Below, piece after piece: positions 10,580 to 20,785 of a DNA stretch of 64,000 bases. The stretch lies in contig CM049317.1 in the NCBI GenBank assembly GCA_026874595.1, positions 1,233,108 to 1,297,107 of the forward strand. The letters run 5' to 3'. The notes beneath the pieces were generated by a model that had not been told where the DNA came from, made no database searches, and worked only from the letters and a program-made list of their open reading frames with translations. Source of the stretch: Sipunculus nudus. Its lineage: Eukaryota; Annelida; Sipuncula; Golfingiida; Sipunculidae. The translations under genes and the position numbers were made by a program. The number at the start of each line of letters is the position of its first letter. Within the stretch, counting starts at the first letter, position 1.

Positions 10580-12647
10580 GTAAATAAGCTCTAACAGGAT
10601 TTGGACGAGTGTTTACCACACCAAACATTTACCTGATCAAACATTCTTATTGTATTACTTCGTATCGAGTTGACATGTGTTTATGGTTCTTCTCGATGAT
10701 GTTGTTACGTTCTGGGATTGACTGTCCTAATCTTATACCTTTAATGCCTCCCCACACATTGTCCTGTACCATGACTATGACGGGCTGACAACTCGTGGCC
10801 ACGACAACCTCATACACACAGCTAAGTAGTGTTGGTTCATAATACGATCATATTATTGGAGATGGGAATTTATCATCAGTTTCACGATCAGTGTGAACTG
10901 TTTAATCGTGATATAAGTATCTTATACATAACAAAACTGCAACAGTTCGGCAACAGGAAGAGCATTTTACTTCAGTTATTGTGTATTTTACCCGTCAAGA
11001 CACGGGTCGTACTTTTCATCACAACCGTGACGTCAGTCGTGAGGGCGTATTTTTAGCGGCGACATGGCTTTGTGTGCATGCAATTCCTGTTTTATACAGG
11101 ATATACGTGTATTTGAACTGGTAATTTATGCAATAAGATTGGCATAGCTAAACTATGTCTAAATAAAAAGAGATACCCGGGTAACTATTGATTTTCTCCC
11201 TTTTGCAGATCGCAATTAGCTTAGAATGCCATCTTAAAGCATATGAGGGGGTGATGACTAGACTCAGATAAATATTAAACATTTAAGTCATCGCAGGTGA
11301 CTAGCTTTTTTATTGCTGACCATCATGATACTAACATGTCTTTCTTGGAGTAAACTCAAAACTTGAGCGTCAAGGCATTTGCTTTTTCCAGTCGCTGCAA
11401 TCTTTTTAACAGGTTTTAGACCAAATTTCGCGAACTGAACCCCCCCCCCCCCCCCCCCTTTTCCAGCCATGGGGACCTTTTCTCAGGATTTTTCGTTTTC
11501 TTTTCCTAAATTTTGGATCCGTCCCTAATTTGTATATATGTAGATCATGGTTTAGAAATATAACCTGATAGCTTTATCTTCTTGTTTACCGAAGACTGAC
11601 GGCTCATGTTGGGTTTACAGATTAGACACATTGGCTAAAAGGAGTTGTATTATATCAGATCTATATGATTATGACAGCTGTACCTTTGTTTATAGATTAC
11701 ATGCCGATGAGACATTTATGCAGGCAACATGTATTATGTTTCTTCATCAACAGCACAACCTACATGAAAAATCCGTCCATTATCGCAATAAAGTCCTTAG
11801 CTTAACTTACTTACAGAGATCAATAATATATGTCCATGTTATGAAACACTTCCACATATCAAGGTGGTAAGGAGTTATTATCATAAGCCGGGTTGTGTGT
11901 GTGTGTGTGTGTGCCCGGGCCATATGTCCGATAGCTGAGAATTTATTTTGATGACATTTGATGGAAAGATCGGCCATGGCAAAAAGAAAAACTAGATCAG
12001 TAAAAAGTGGACCTGCACCCCGATCCAGACATATTTCCAATTTTCATTTGATATCTAGTATGTTTTTCTGTACAACATTTATAAATCCCCCAACATTTAA
12101 TCCTTGGTCTAAAGCTCACTCTTCCACTTAATTTAATCTCATTAATGAGGAACATTTTTTAGATATTTTTTTTAGGCAGGGAAGAAATCCTTAACTTTCA
12201 AGGGCTCTATAAAGTAACTTGCGTCGTTTCGCTGTCATTTGGGACGTCGTCATCATTGAAGTTGATCGAAATGGTAGACCTATGGCACTTACAAAAAAAA
12301 AAAATAATATTTCATGCAATTTGTCTTGTGATTGCCATTGGGAGGGACTAGAACATTTGGCATATTACACCCTCATCCTCCTCCCCTTTCTTGGCTGGGC
12401 CTTTCTGATGGTTGGCTTGGCTGCTCTCTCGTTGAACTCGTTGACCTCAAAATGTTCACTTCAAAATCTAAAAAAAAATGTCGTCGTACATATCAGTATA
12501 ACATTCGGACGTCTCCGCTGTAACCTAATTAATCAAATTTATATACGTCTGGTGCCATTTAGTTATATAGCTCAAAGAAAATGAGAAAAGACAAGTAAAT
12601 GAAAGGTTCTGACAACAAAAAGTGTATGGTCACTTATACTGTAGGCC
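10580..12647. other. Unassigned DNA with poly-C and (TG)n
   Basis: A run of 19 C lies at 11440-11458 and a (TG)n run of about 10 repeats at 11894-11913. Open frames such as 12219-12584 are crossed by an A-homopolymer and have no recognisable domain. I see no exon here. Confidence 0.45.
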
Positions 12648-15600
12648 TTAACCTGTCACACGGTAACCATAAGCTGTCACACGGTAACCATAACCTGTCA
12701 TACGGTAATCATAACCTCTCACATGGTATCGATAACCTGTCACAGGGTAACCATAACCTCTTACAAGGTATCCATAACCTGTCACACGGTAACCATAACC
12801 TCTCACAAGGTAGCCATAACCTGTCACGTGGTAACCATAACCTCTCACAAGGTATCCATAACCTGTCAAACGGTAACCATAACCTCTCACACGGGGTAAC
12901 ACGGTAACCATAACCTCTCACAAGGTATCCATAACCTGTCACACGGTAACCATAACCTCTCACAAGGTATTCATAACCTGTCACGTGGTAACCATAACCT
13001 CTCACAAGGTATCCATAACCTGTCACACGGTAACCATAACCTCTCACAAGGTAGCCATAACCTGTCACCGGGTAACCATAACCTCTCACAAGGTAACCAT
13101 AACCTGTCATACGGTAACCATAACCTCTCACAAGGTATCCATAACCTGTCACACGGTAACCATAACCTCTCACAAGGTAGCCATAACCTGTCACGTGGTA
13201 ACCATAACCTCTCACAAGGTATCCATAACCTGTCAAACGGTAACCATAACCTCTCACACGGGGTTACACGGTAACCATAACCTCTCACAAGGTATCCATA
13301 ACCTGTCACACGGTAACCATAACCTCTCACAAGGTATTCATAAGCTGTCACGTGGTAACCATAACCTCTCACAAGGTATCCATAACCTGTCACACGGTAA
13401 CCATAACCTCTCACAAGGTAGCCATAACCTGTCACCGGGTAACCATAACCTCTCACAAGGTAACCATAACCTGTCATACGGTAGCCATAACCTCTCACAC
13501 GGGGTTACACGGTAACCATAACCTCCCACAAGGTATCCATAACCTGTCACACGGTAACCATAACCTCTCACAAGGTAGCCATAACCTCTCACAAGGTAGC
13601 CATAACCAGTCACCGGGTTACCATAACCTCTCACAAGGTAGCAATAACCTGTCACCGGGTAACCATAACCTCTCACAAGGTATCCATAACCTGTCATACG
13701 TAACCATAACCTCTCACAAGGTAACCATAACCTGTCATACGGTAGCCATAACCTCTCACAAGGTATCTATAACCTGTCACGTGGTAACCATAACCTCTCA
13801 CAAGGTAGCCATAACCTGTCACACGGTAACCATAACCTCTCACAAGGTAGCCATAACCTGTCACACGGTAACCATAACCTCTCACAAGGTAGCCATAACC
13901 TGTCACCGGGTGACCATAACCTCTCACAAGGTATCCAAAACCTGTCACCGGGAAACCATAACCTCTCACAAGGTAACCATAACCTGTCATACGGTAACCA
14001 TAACCTCTCACAAGGTATCCATCACCTGTCATACGGTAACCATAACCTCTCACAAGATATCAATAACCTGTCACGTGGTAACCATAACCTCTCACAAGGT
14101 AGCCATAACCTGTCACCAGGTAACCATAACCTCTCACAAGGTAGCCATAACCTGTCACCGGGTAACCATAACCTCTCACAAGGTATCCATAACCTGTCAT
14201 ACGGTAGCCATAACCTCTCACAAGGTAGCCATAACCTGTCACACGGTAACCGTAACCTGTCACACGGTAGCCATAACCTGTCACAGGGTAACCATAACCT
14301 CTAACAAGGTAACCATAACCTGTCATACGGTAACCACAACCTCACACAAGGTATCCATAACCTGTCATACGGTAACCATAACCTCTCACAAGGTAACCAT
14401 AACCTCTCACAAGGTAGACATAACCTGTCACCGGGTAACCATAACCTCTCACAAGGTAGCCATAACCTGTCATACGGTAACCATAACCTCTCACAAGGTA
14501 TCCATAATCTGTCACGTGGTAACCATAACCTCTCACAAGGTAGCAATAACCTGTCACCGGGAACCATAACCTCTCACAAGGTATCCATAACTTGTCATAC
14601 GGTAACCATAACCTCTCACAAGGTATCCATAACCTGTCACGTGGTAACCATAACCTCTCACAAGGTAACCATAACCTGTCATACGGTAACCATAACCTCT
14701 CACAAGGTATCCATAACCTGTCACACGGTAACCATAACCTCTCACAAGGTAGCCATAACCTGTCACAGGGTTACCATAACCTCTCACAAGGTATCCATAA
14801 CCTGTCATACGGTAACCATAACCTCTCACAAGGTATCCATAACCTGTCACGTGGTAACCATAACCTCTCACAAGGTAACCATAACCTGTCATACGGTAAC
14901 CATAACCTCTCACAAGGTATCCATAACCTGTCACACGGTAACCATAACCTCTCACAAGGGAGCCATAACCTGTCACCGGGTAACCATAACCTCTCACAAG
15001 GTATCCATTACCTGTCATACGGTAACCATAACCTCTCACAAGGTATCCATAACCTGTCACGTGGTAACCATTACCTCTCACAAGGTAACCATAACCTGTC
15101 ACAGGGTAACCAAAACCTCTCACAAGGTATCAATAACCTGTCATACGGTAACCATAACCTCTCACAAGGTATCCATAACCTGTCACGTGGTAACCATAAC
15201 CTCTCACAAGGTAACCATAACCTGTCACCGGGTAACCATAACCTCTCACAAGGTATCCATAACCTGTCACGTGGTAACCATAACCTCTCACAAGGTATCC
15301 ATAACCTGTCACGTGGTAACCATAACCTCTCACAAGGTATCCATAACCTGTCACGTGGTAACCATAACCTCTCTCAAGGTATCCATAACCTGTCACGTGG
15401 TAACCATAACCTCTCTCAAGGTATCCATAACCTGTCATACGGTAACCATAACCTCTCACAAGGTATCCATAACCTGTCATACGGAACCATAACCTCTCAC
15501 AAGGTATCCATAACCTGTCACACGGTAACCATAACCTCTCTCAAGGTATCCATAACCTGTCACGTGGTAACCATAACCTCTCACAAGGTAACCATAACCT

Positions 15601-15680
15601 GTCACGTGGTAACCATAACCTCTCACAAGGTAACCATAACCTGTCACAGGGTTTCCCTGACCTCTAACACGTTAACCATA
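12648..15680. repeat. 21-bp tandem array in 42-bp dimers (about 143 copies)
   Basis: The unit is GGTAACCATAACCT followed by CTCACAA or GTCACAC. Two unit types alternate for most of the array, one ending CTCTCACAA and the next ending CTGTCACxx, so the working period is 42 bp. In the second type, positions vary (GGTATCC, GGTAGCC, GGTAACC; CACACG, CATACG, CACGTG, CACCGG). Because 21 is a multiple of 3, several frames on both strands stay open for hundreds of codons (up to about 405), giving 7-residue periodic peptides such as NHNLSQG or TITSHKV on + and YGYLVRG on -. I read these as by-products of the repeat, since opposite strands are equally open and there is no Met/splice context. At 12887, 13254 and 13495 the register is broken by a CACACGGGG-type insertion that recurs nearly unchanged, evidence of block duplication inside the array. 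Confidence 0.95.
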
Positions 15681-16266
15681 TACTATTATGACGACACAGC
15701 TTAGCCTTGTTCACAACCGCTTAAATAATGTGCTACATCTCCATGGCCTCCCTGACTTTAATATGTGTCCTGTACTAGAAAATCCCAAAAACAAATCTTT
15801 TTTAGATGCCCTGAACGCGAGGCCGCTAGACATGCACTCTTTGTTAAGTTCGCGACCATTGTGTCTGACAGCATGCAAACCTGTACCGTCTATCTAACTC
15901 TTTTGGCGGAGATGTCTTGTTGACTTCGTGTTTTATGGACACTGGTTAAAACATTAATTTCACAGAAAAAAATCAACATTAGGAGGGATGTTCAATAATC
16001 ACCCTGACTTTGTATTCCCCAATATAGATTGTTATAATTGTGTTCAGTATTCATATTCAGCCTCGTTACAGAGTTTATTTGTATTATTTTTCACTTCGGG
16101 CTATTTCTAATCTGGTATTTTACACTTTCTATACAAAAGAAAATAAGTTTAATTAGCGCCACCCTCATTTTGAATAATAAAATCAAAATTATTATGTTTA
16201 ATAAAACTCTACCTTATTATTATATCCCAGGATGCACCTGTGAGACAGGAGCCTTAAGAAGTCACC

Positions 16267-16270
<4 letters not shown>

Positions 16271-16303
<33 letters not shown>
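16271..16303. repeat. (TC)n microsatellite
   Basis: About 16 uninterrupted CT dinucleotides. Confidence 0.95.
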
Positions 16304-16306
<3 letters not shown>

Positions 16307-16858
16307 CAATAAAAATATCTATTCCGTGTATCAATGTTCAAAATGGTTTATTTAGCAGACATTCAGAAATATCGTTTTTAGGATATGTATGGAATATGTA
16401 TTAATCTATAGAGATGCATACAAGGTTACACTTTGCATAATATAATGTAATTCCAAACCACAGGATGTGTGCAGATAGAGGCACGTGAGTAAAAGAGTAA
16501 ATGTGGAAAAATATCCGTGTTTCAGTTTTGCATAGATTTTACACTACTATTACACCTGCGATTATTAAATTTGAGTAGAACGTGGAAAAGATTAAAAGGG
16601 AATTAAAACGTTTTCTAAACATTATACCCTGAGTAAATGGACTTGATAAAAAACAAATGCAAATATATGCGAAAATGCAAGAGAGTAAATTTATAAAGTG
16701 ATGTTTTCGGAATAAGTATTATAAAAAAGGCTTCGTCCGTATGAGTTTGCATATAGTCGTGAGACAATGGAGTGTCTTGGTATAGGCACCTGTAACACAG
16801 AACATGCCCATCGAGCATTTTTTCTGCAGTTTTTGGTTATTTGATTAACCAGGTATCC

Positions 16859-16976
16859 AGATCCTGATGCTAATTAGACCTGGCTTCTGATCCTGATTAA
16901 TTTGAGATCCTGATCCTAATTAAATGAGGATCCTGATCCTGTGTAGCGTTTGATCCTGATTAGTGTTAGATCCATC
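16859..16976. repeat. Degenerate GATCCTGA repeat patch
   Basis: At least six copies of GATCCTGAT/GATCCTAAT at irregular spacing (roughly 12-30 bp), interspersed with TAATTTGAG-like sequence. It is low-copy and diverged. Confidence 0.6.
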
Positions 16977-17125
16977 TGCATCAATAAGTACAGCCGACTT
17001 CAAAAATATTTAAAATGCCCTTTTGTGATGACGAAAGAATGAAACTTTCGCTGCGGAGCTATACATTATGCTAATCATTTTGAATTTATATTTCTAGGGG
17101 CTTTCTTACGTTCTAACTTTTTTTG

Positions 17126-17295
17126 TCAAGGAGGTTCCGTTCTGTTTGACAGTCGGGTATGTATGTGAACACAGATTTTCCTTATTGTTGACAAATTCTT
17201 CATCCGCAGATTGTAGATGGCGGCACCAGTCAAATAAAACACTCCACACAGTCGTACTGCCAACACGTACTCTCCTGTCTCTTCTTTGATGAAAC
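17126..17295 (-). CDS. Transporter coding exon 5 (TM12, C terminus, stop)
   Basis: The acceptor CAATTTTTTTCAG completes the Gly codon left open by exon 4, giving PPMAG-FIKEETGEYVLAVRLCG, the usual GxxxDxTGxY-like segment at the start of TM12. The exon then runs through VFYLTGAAIY to a short basic tail and TGA at 17128-17126. Confidence 0.88.
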
Positions 17296-20200
17296 CTGAA
17301 AAAAATTGTTTCATAATAGACCTAAAAATACTAATAAAAATATAGTATATATAATAAGATAAAACAGAAACATTTAAATTAAAGTCAGGTTTTCTATATG
17401 TGTACCATATATTTAGTTTTAGTTTATTTTAGTCACAGCATATTTATATAGTTATTTTAATAGTAATACTAGCTTGCATGAATATGTGTATGGGTATACC
17501 AGCACGGAAACAAGTTTGATTGAACGGTTTAATGAAGACTTTGATAATTATATTAAGAATTAAAGCAGTTTTTTAAGTCACGATTATTACGAAACGCAAC
17601 CGTGTTTTAAGTTGAAGCCTCACCAGCCATGGGAGGTCCGGCTGCTGACGCCAGACCGAGAGCCATAGACGCCGCTCCCATAGACGATCCCAGGTTCTGC
17701 TCTCCCGCTGTCTCCACCATGAAATGACTCATGTATACAACAAAGATCCCGCCGAAAAAGCCAAAAAATAACACAAAGATAAGCATTGCACTGAAGTGAT
17801 TGAAGTAAGGCAGGATGATAGTAGCACACCCACAGAGAACGTAAGACGTGGCCACCAGGGCACCCCGGTTATTACGTAATATCTTCAGGTCACCCGCAGC
17901 TCCCCAGAACAACCGGGAAGTGAGATCAGCGAATCCAGCACATGACAGTATGACGGAGGACTGGAGGAGGCTAAATCCTCGCTCTTTGGCAAATGGTGGC
18001 ATAAGAAACAGCACGGTAAGATATCCTAAAAACCCACACAACAAAAAGCTTTGCAAGCGTACGAAACCCGCATTTCGTATTAGCTGCCGCAGTGACATGC
18101 GTTTTGGACGTTTTAATTCTTCATCACTTGGTTGCTTTCGCGCTGCCACGTTTTCTTCTGTCCGAATGTCCCCTGGATCTAGAGTTTTGGTCTTTGCACC
18201 ATTTCTAATATTTTCATTAGTGGCTTCCAATCCGCTCAAATTCCGCTCAAATTCCTCAGTCTGATCATTTTTACGGAGCTCAGTCGCGTCATCACTGCAT
18301 GCCGTATATTTTTCAGAGGTTCCCTCTTCCGGAAGTAGTTGAGTTATTTCAGCATTTTCCACTTTAGCAACCGCCTCTTTCTGTCCCTTAACGATATATT
18401 CTTCTGTTTTTATTCGATGACAGCCTACGTCATACTGGTCGCAGGCCAGCACCTCTCTTTCATACTCCGCATCCTCTACGTGGATGCTGATAGACTCCCT
18501 CTCCGGTGTGGAACTTCCGGGTACGTGCACGGGCCTGAGGACCATGCCGACCACGCATGCGTTAAGCCAGATTCCGCCTGCGACCAGGAAGGTCCCCCGC
18601 ACGGTGTAGCTCCGGATCAGTTCAGCAAATATCAGAGGAAGAAGCAACGTCCCAGCACTGCTTCCAGCAAACGCTATCCCGTTGGCCAGACTCCGGCGTC
18701 GACGGAAAAAACGGTTTAGCTGAGCAAGAATGGGCGCGTCTACAGCTCCGCCGGCTATACCTACAACAGAATCTCCATAAGGCAGCGGCCCACACCACAA
18801 AGCTAGCCTAACTTAATCGTCAGGTAATAAGTAAAGGCGTTAACAATATCCAGATTTTATAAAAAATATAAGAACAATAAATGAAGTCAATGAATTCGGA
18901 TATTTTCGCCTAATTAAAATGCATGAAAGCTTCCGTATGGTTCACACGTGCATAACCATCCAAGGTCTATGTTATTTTACTTAGGAATAAATTTGGTTTT
19001 ACCTTTTTACTTTTCTTTCAGAAATTGTTAGGAATGCCCGTGTTAAGTCAAGACTAATAGGTCGTTTTATTCATTCCTCCAGTTATTCTCTTAACATCAC
19101 AAAGGGTAATATGAAAAAAAAATAATTCATTAAGACTTTTTTTTATAAAACCGTACTATCAGAAATGACTGCAAACGATGCTACCTGTTATAACAACAAT
19201 ACTACCTGTTATAACAACAATACTACCTGTTATAACAACAATACTACCTGTTATAACAACAATACTACCTGTTATAACAACAATACTACCTGTTATAACA
19301 ACAATACTACCTGTTATAACAACAATACTACCTGTTATAACAACAATACTACCTGTTATAACAACAATACTACCTGTTATAACAACAATACTACCTGTTA
19401 TAACAACAATACTACCTGTTATAACAACAATACTACCTGTTATAACAACAATACTACCTGTTATTACACCGTAACCTACAACGACCATCTGGATATTTGG
19501 AGCATATGCGCTGGCTATGTATCCAAAGCAACCGACCACGCCAGCGACAACAACCATACGCCGTACACTCCATCTGTCGCTTAGGAAACCAGAAACGGGA
19601 GCTTTAAAGAAAAAAAATTATACAGAGAGCTGGTGTGTTTTAAATAAAATGATACAGGATACAGGAAACCGGAGCTGTAAATAAATCAAATATTCAGGAA
19701 ATCAGGAGCTTTGTATAATAAAAAAGTATATAGGAAACCGGAGCTTTAAATAACAAATAATATCAGAAACTGGTATTTTAAATAAAATGATACAGGATAC
19801 AGGAAACCGGAACTGTAGATATAACAAATATACAGGAAACCAGGAGCTGAGGAGGTATTGCATCAAGAGGCTTCTTCCCAATGCAAAGACTTTCATTCCG
19901 CAATGACAACTGTCCCCCCCCCCCCTTTCTACCCCCCCCCCCCCCCGGCTTACAAATGGCAGCTACGTAGGTAAATGTACATAGATTGACCTAATATGGA
20001 ATTCATACATTTTACAGCTTTTCATCAGTTTGACATATTGTCCCACACCAATTAGTAAATTATGTTAGCAAGCACAAACTATACAAAAAAAAAATCAATG
20101 ACAATAAACATTTTAAAACCACTGCTCAGGGAGTGCTCAAGGAGTCCCATTAAGTCTTAACTTTGTGCAATTTTAATGTATTACTCGTCTTAAACGTTAA

Positions 20201-20785
20201 TATTTCAAACAAGCAAGTTTGTTTATATAAAAACATAACAGAGGCAGTTGTGTGAAAATATAGCAAGGTTTTTTAGTTTACAGGATCATTACACCGATTA
20301 TTTAACAATAAAGACCGCTTGTACCTTAAGCGTATGTTGAGTGTTCACGGATTACTTACACATTAATGTTATACAAATTGCAAAAGTGGCGGGTACCCAG
20401 CAGGCTACAGCGGGCCGGCTGTTGAACACCTCAATAACTTCTGTGTACAACAGACCGAAGCTTCGTATGATTCCAACAAACAGGGCGTTCCACAGGGTGC
20501 AGGCTGCAACAATCATCGGTAAATCAACACTTACTGCTATACAGATTAACATCTGACATGTCACATGCGTAACATATATTAACACATTAAATCTGCTTGA
20601 TCCAAGACCATCTTGCAAAATATGCAAGATGGTGTCAACGTTGGTCAGAATATCATGAGAATACATGTATAGGTTGGCTTTACCTCCATGTAAGAATGAG
20701 TGAACAAATAGCTATGAATAAAACACTGACCCAGAGCCACCACCCAGGCCCACCCTTTGTCGATGTCGCCTCTCGTCCCCACCAT
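17126..20785 (-). CDS. SLC16/MCT-family (monocarboxylate transporter-like) gene, five coding exons
   Basis: Spliced coding exons, in order of transcription: 20785-20731, 20503-20360, 19601-19458, 18760-17624, 17295-17126. They give 549 codons, within the usual 430-560 for the family. All four introns (227, 758, 697 and 328 bp) are phase 1 with GT/AG ends. Family marks visible are the TM1 motif DKGWAWVV (residues 9-16), IIRSFGLLY after TM1, SDRW in the TM2-TM3 loop, FFRRRRSLANGIAFAGSSAG (about 132-151) in TM5, a hydrophilic central loop of about 150 residues (191-341), and ADLTSR in TM8. The last retains the Asp and Arg (393 and 397) that correspond to the substrate/proton-site D and R of rat MCT1. 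The TM1 Lys of MCT1-4 is Arg here (residue 32), so proton-coupled lactate transport should not be assumed. The protein should be a 12-TM plasma-membrane carrier of the major facilitator superfamily. ATG 20785 has A at -3 and G at +4 and is the first in-frame Met after an upstream TAA. A non-coding 5' exon further upstream is possible. Confidence 0.92.
17624..18760 (-). CDS. Transporter coding exon 4 (TM4-TM11 and central loop)
   Basis: It is 1137 bp, phase 1-1, from the acceptor ATTCTGTTGTAG to the donor GCTG|GTGAGG. It encodes the end of TM4, the TM5 signature FFRRRRSLANGIAFAGSSAG, TM6 ending VVGMVLRPV, an acidic and serine/threonine-rich cytoplasmic loop, then SLRQLIRNAGF leading into TM7, ADLTSRLFWGAAGD in TM8, and on to GLASAAGPPMAG in TM11. 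The long single exon for the second half of the protein is common in this family. Confidence 0.92.
19180..19464 (-). repeat. Perfect 21-bp minisatellite spanning a splice donor
   Basis: There are 13 complete copies and a partial 14th, identical except for one base in the outermost copy. In the sense of the transporter each unit contains ATAACAG|GTAGTATTGTTGTT split around the exon 3 donor, so every unit carries an equivalent CAG|GTAGTA donor in the same phase. The frame through the array is open and adds ITGSIVV per unit until a stop near 19159. The sequence identity implies recent expansion. Confidence 0.95.
19458..19601 (-). CDS. Transporter coding exon 3, bracketed by minisatellites
   Basis: It is 144 bp, phase 1-1, from the acceptor TTTCTTTAAAG to the donor AACAG|GTAGTA. 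It encodes PVSGFLSDRWSVRR, TM3 (MVVVAGVVGCFGYIASAYA) and the start of TM4 (MVVVGYGVIT). Joined to exon 4 it reads GYGVITG-IAGGAV, as expected for an MCT. Its donor is the first of 14 identical donors in the adjoining 21-bp array. Its acceptor lies in the last copy of a repeat of about 35 bp. Use of a later donor would add SIVVITG per unit in frame. Confidence 0.88.
19590..19855 (-). repeat. Degenerate minisatellite (about 35 bp) carrying acceptor-like copies
   Basis: On the + strand, GGAAACCGGAGCT-like cores end at about 19603, 19676, 19710, 19745, 19814 and 19848, spaced 34-38 bp (one gap of 73). A more decayed copy lies near 19772. On the gene's strand each reads as a T/A-rich tract, AAAG or CAG, then CTCCGGTTTCCT. 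The exon-proximal copy is the true exon 3 acceptor plus its first codons. The others are intronic look-alikes, several with a better CAG than the true AAAG. Confidence 0.75.
19914..19946. repeat. Two poly-C tracts
   Basis: C runs at 19914-19925 and 19932-19946, separated by TTTCTA, within transporter intron 2. They are G-rich on the transcribed sense strand. Confidence 0.9.
20360..20503 (-). CDS. Transporter coding exon 2
   Basis: It is 144 bp, phase 1-1, from the acceptor GATTGTTGCAG to the perfect donor GTAAGT. It encodes the rest of TM1 and TM2 (CTLWNALFVGIIRSFGLLY through ACWVPATFAICITLM). Choosing this acceptor reproduces the family spacing between the GWAWVV and RSFG motifs exactly, and nearby alternatives do not. 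Confidence 0.88.
20731..20785 (-). CDS. Transporter coding exon 1 (start, TM1 signature)
   Basis: It encodes 18 residues, M to L, including DKGWAWVV, then one base before the donor CTGG|GTCAGT. The ATG is in strong translation context. No alternative in-frame ATG exists between it and the upstream stop. Confidence 0.85.

Larger units (their letters stand above)
15681..17125. other. Unassigned DNA 3' of the transporter gene
   Basis: The interval holds a (TC)n run at 16271-16303 and a degenerate GATCCTGA-rich patch at 16859-16976. On the - strand it is the region downstream of the transporter stop, so part may be 3' UTR. The first exact minus-strand AATAAA I noticed (TTTATT on +) is at 16347-16352. 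No exon is recognised. Confidence 0.45.

Noticed and set aside
12219-12584. 121-codon open frame with a hydrophobic stretch
   Set aside because: It starts at TTG, crosses an A-homopolymer and matches no family.
12648-15704. Very long open frames (405, 370 and 283 codons and minus-strand ones) as genes for repeat proteins
   Set aside because: A stop-free unit divisible by 3 opens several frames on both strands. No signal peptide, leader exon or conserved domain is visible.
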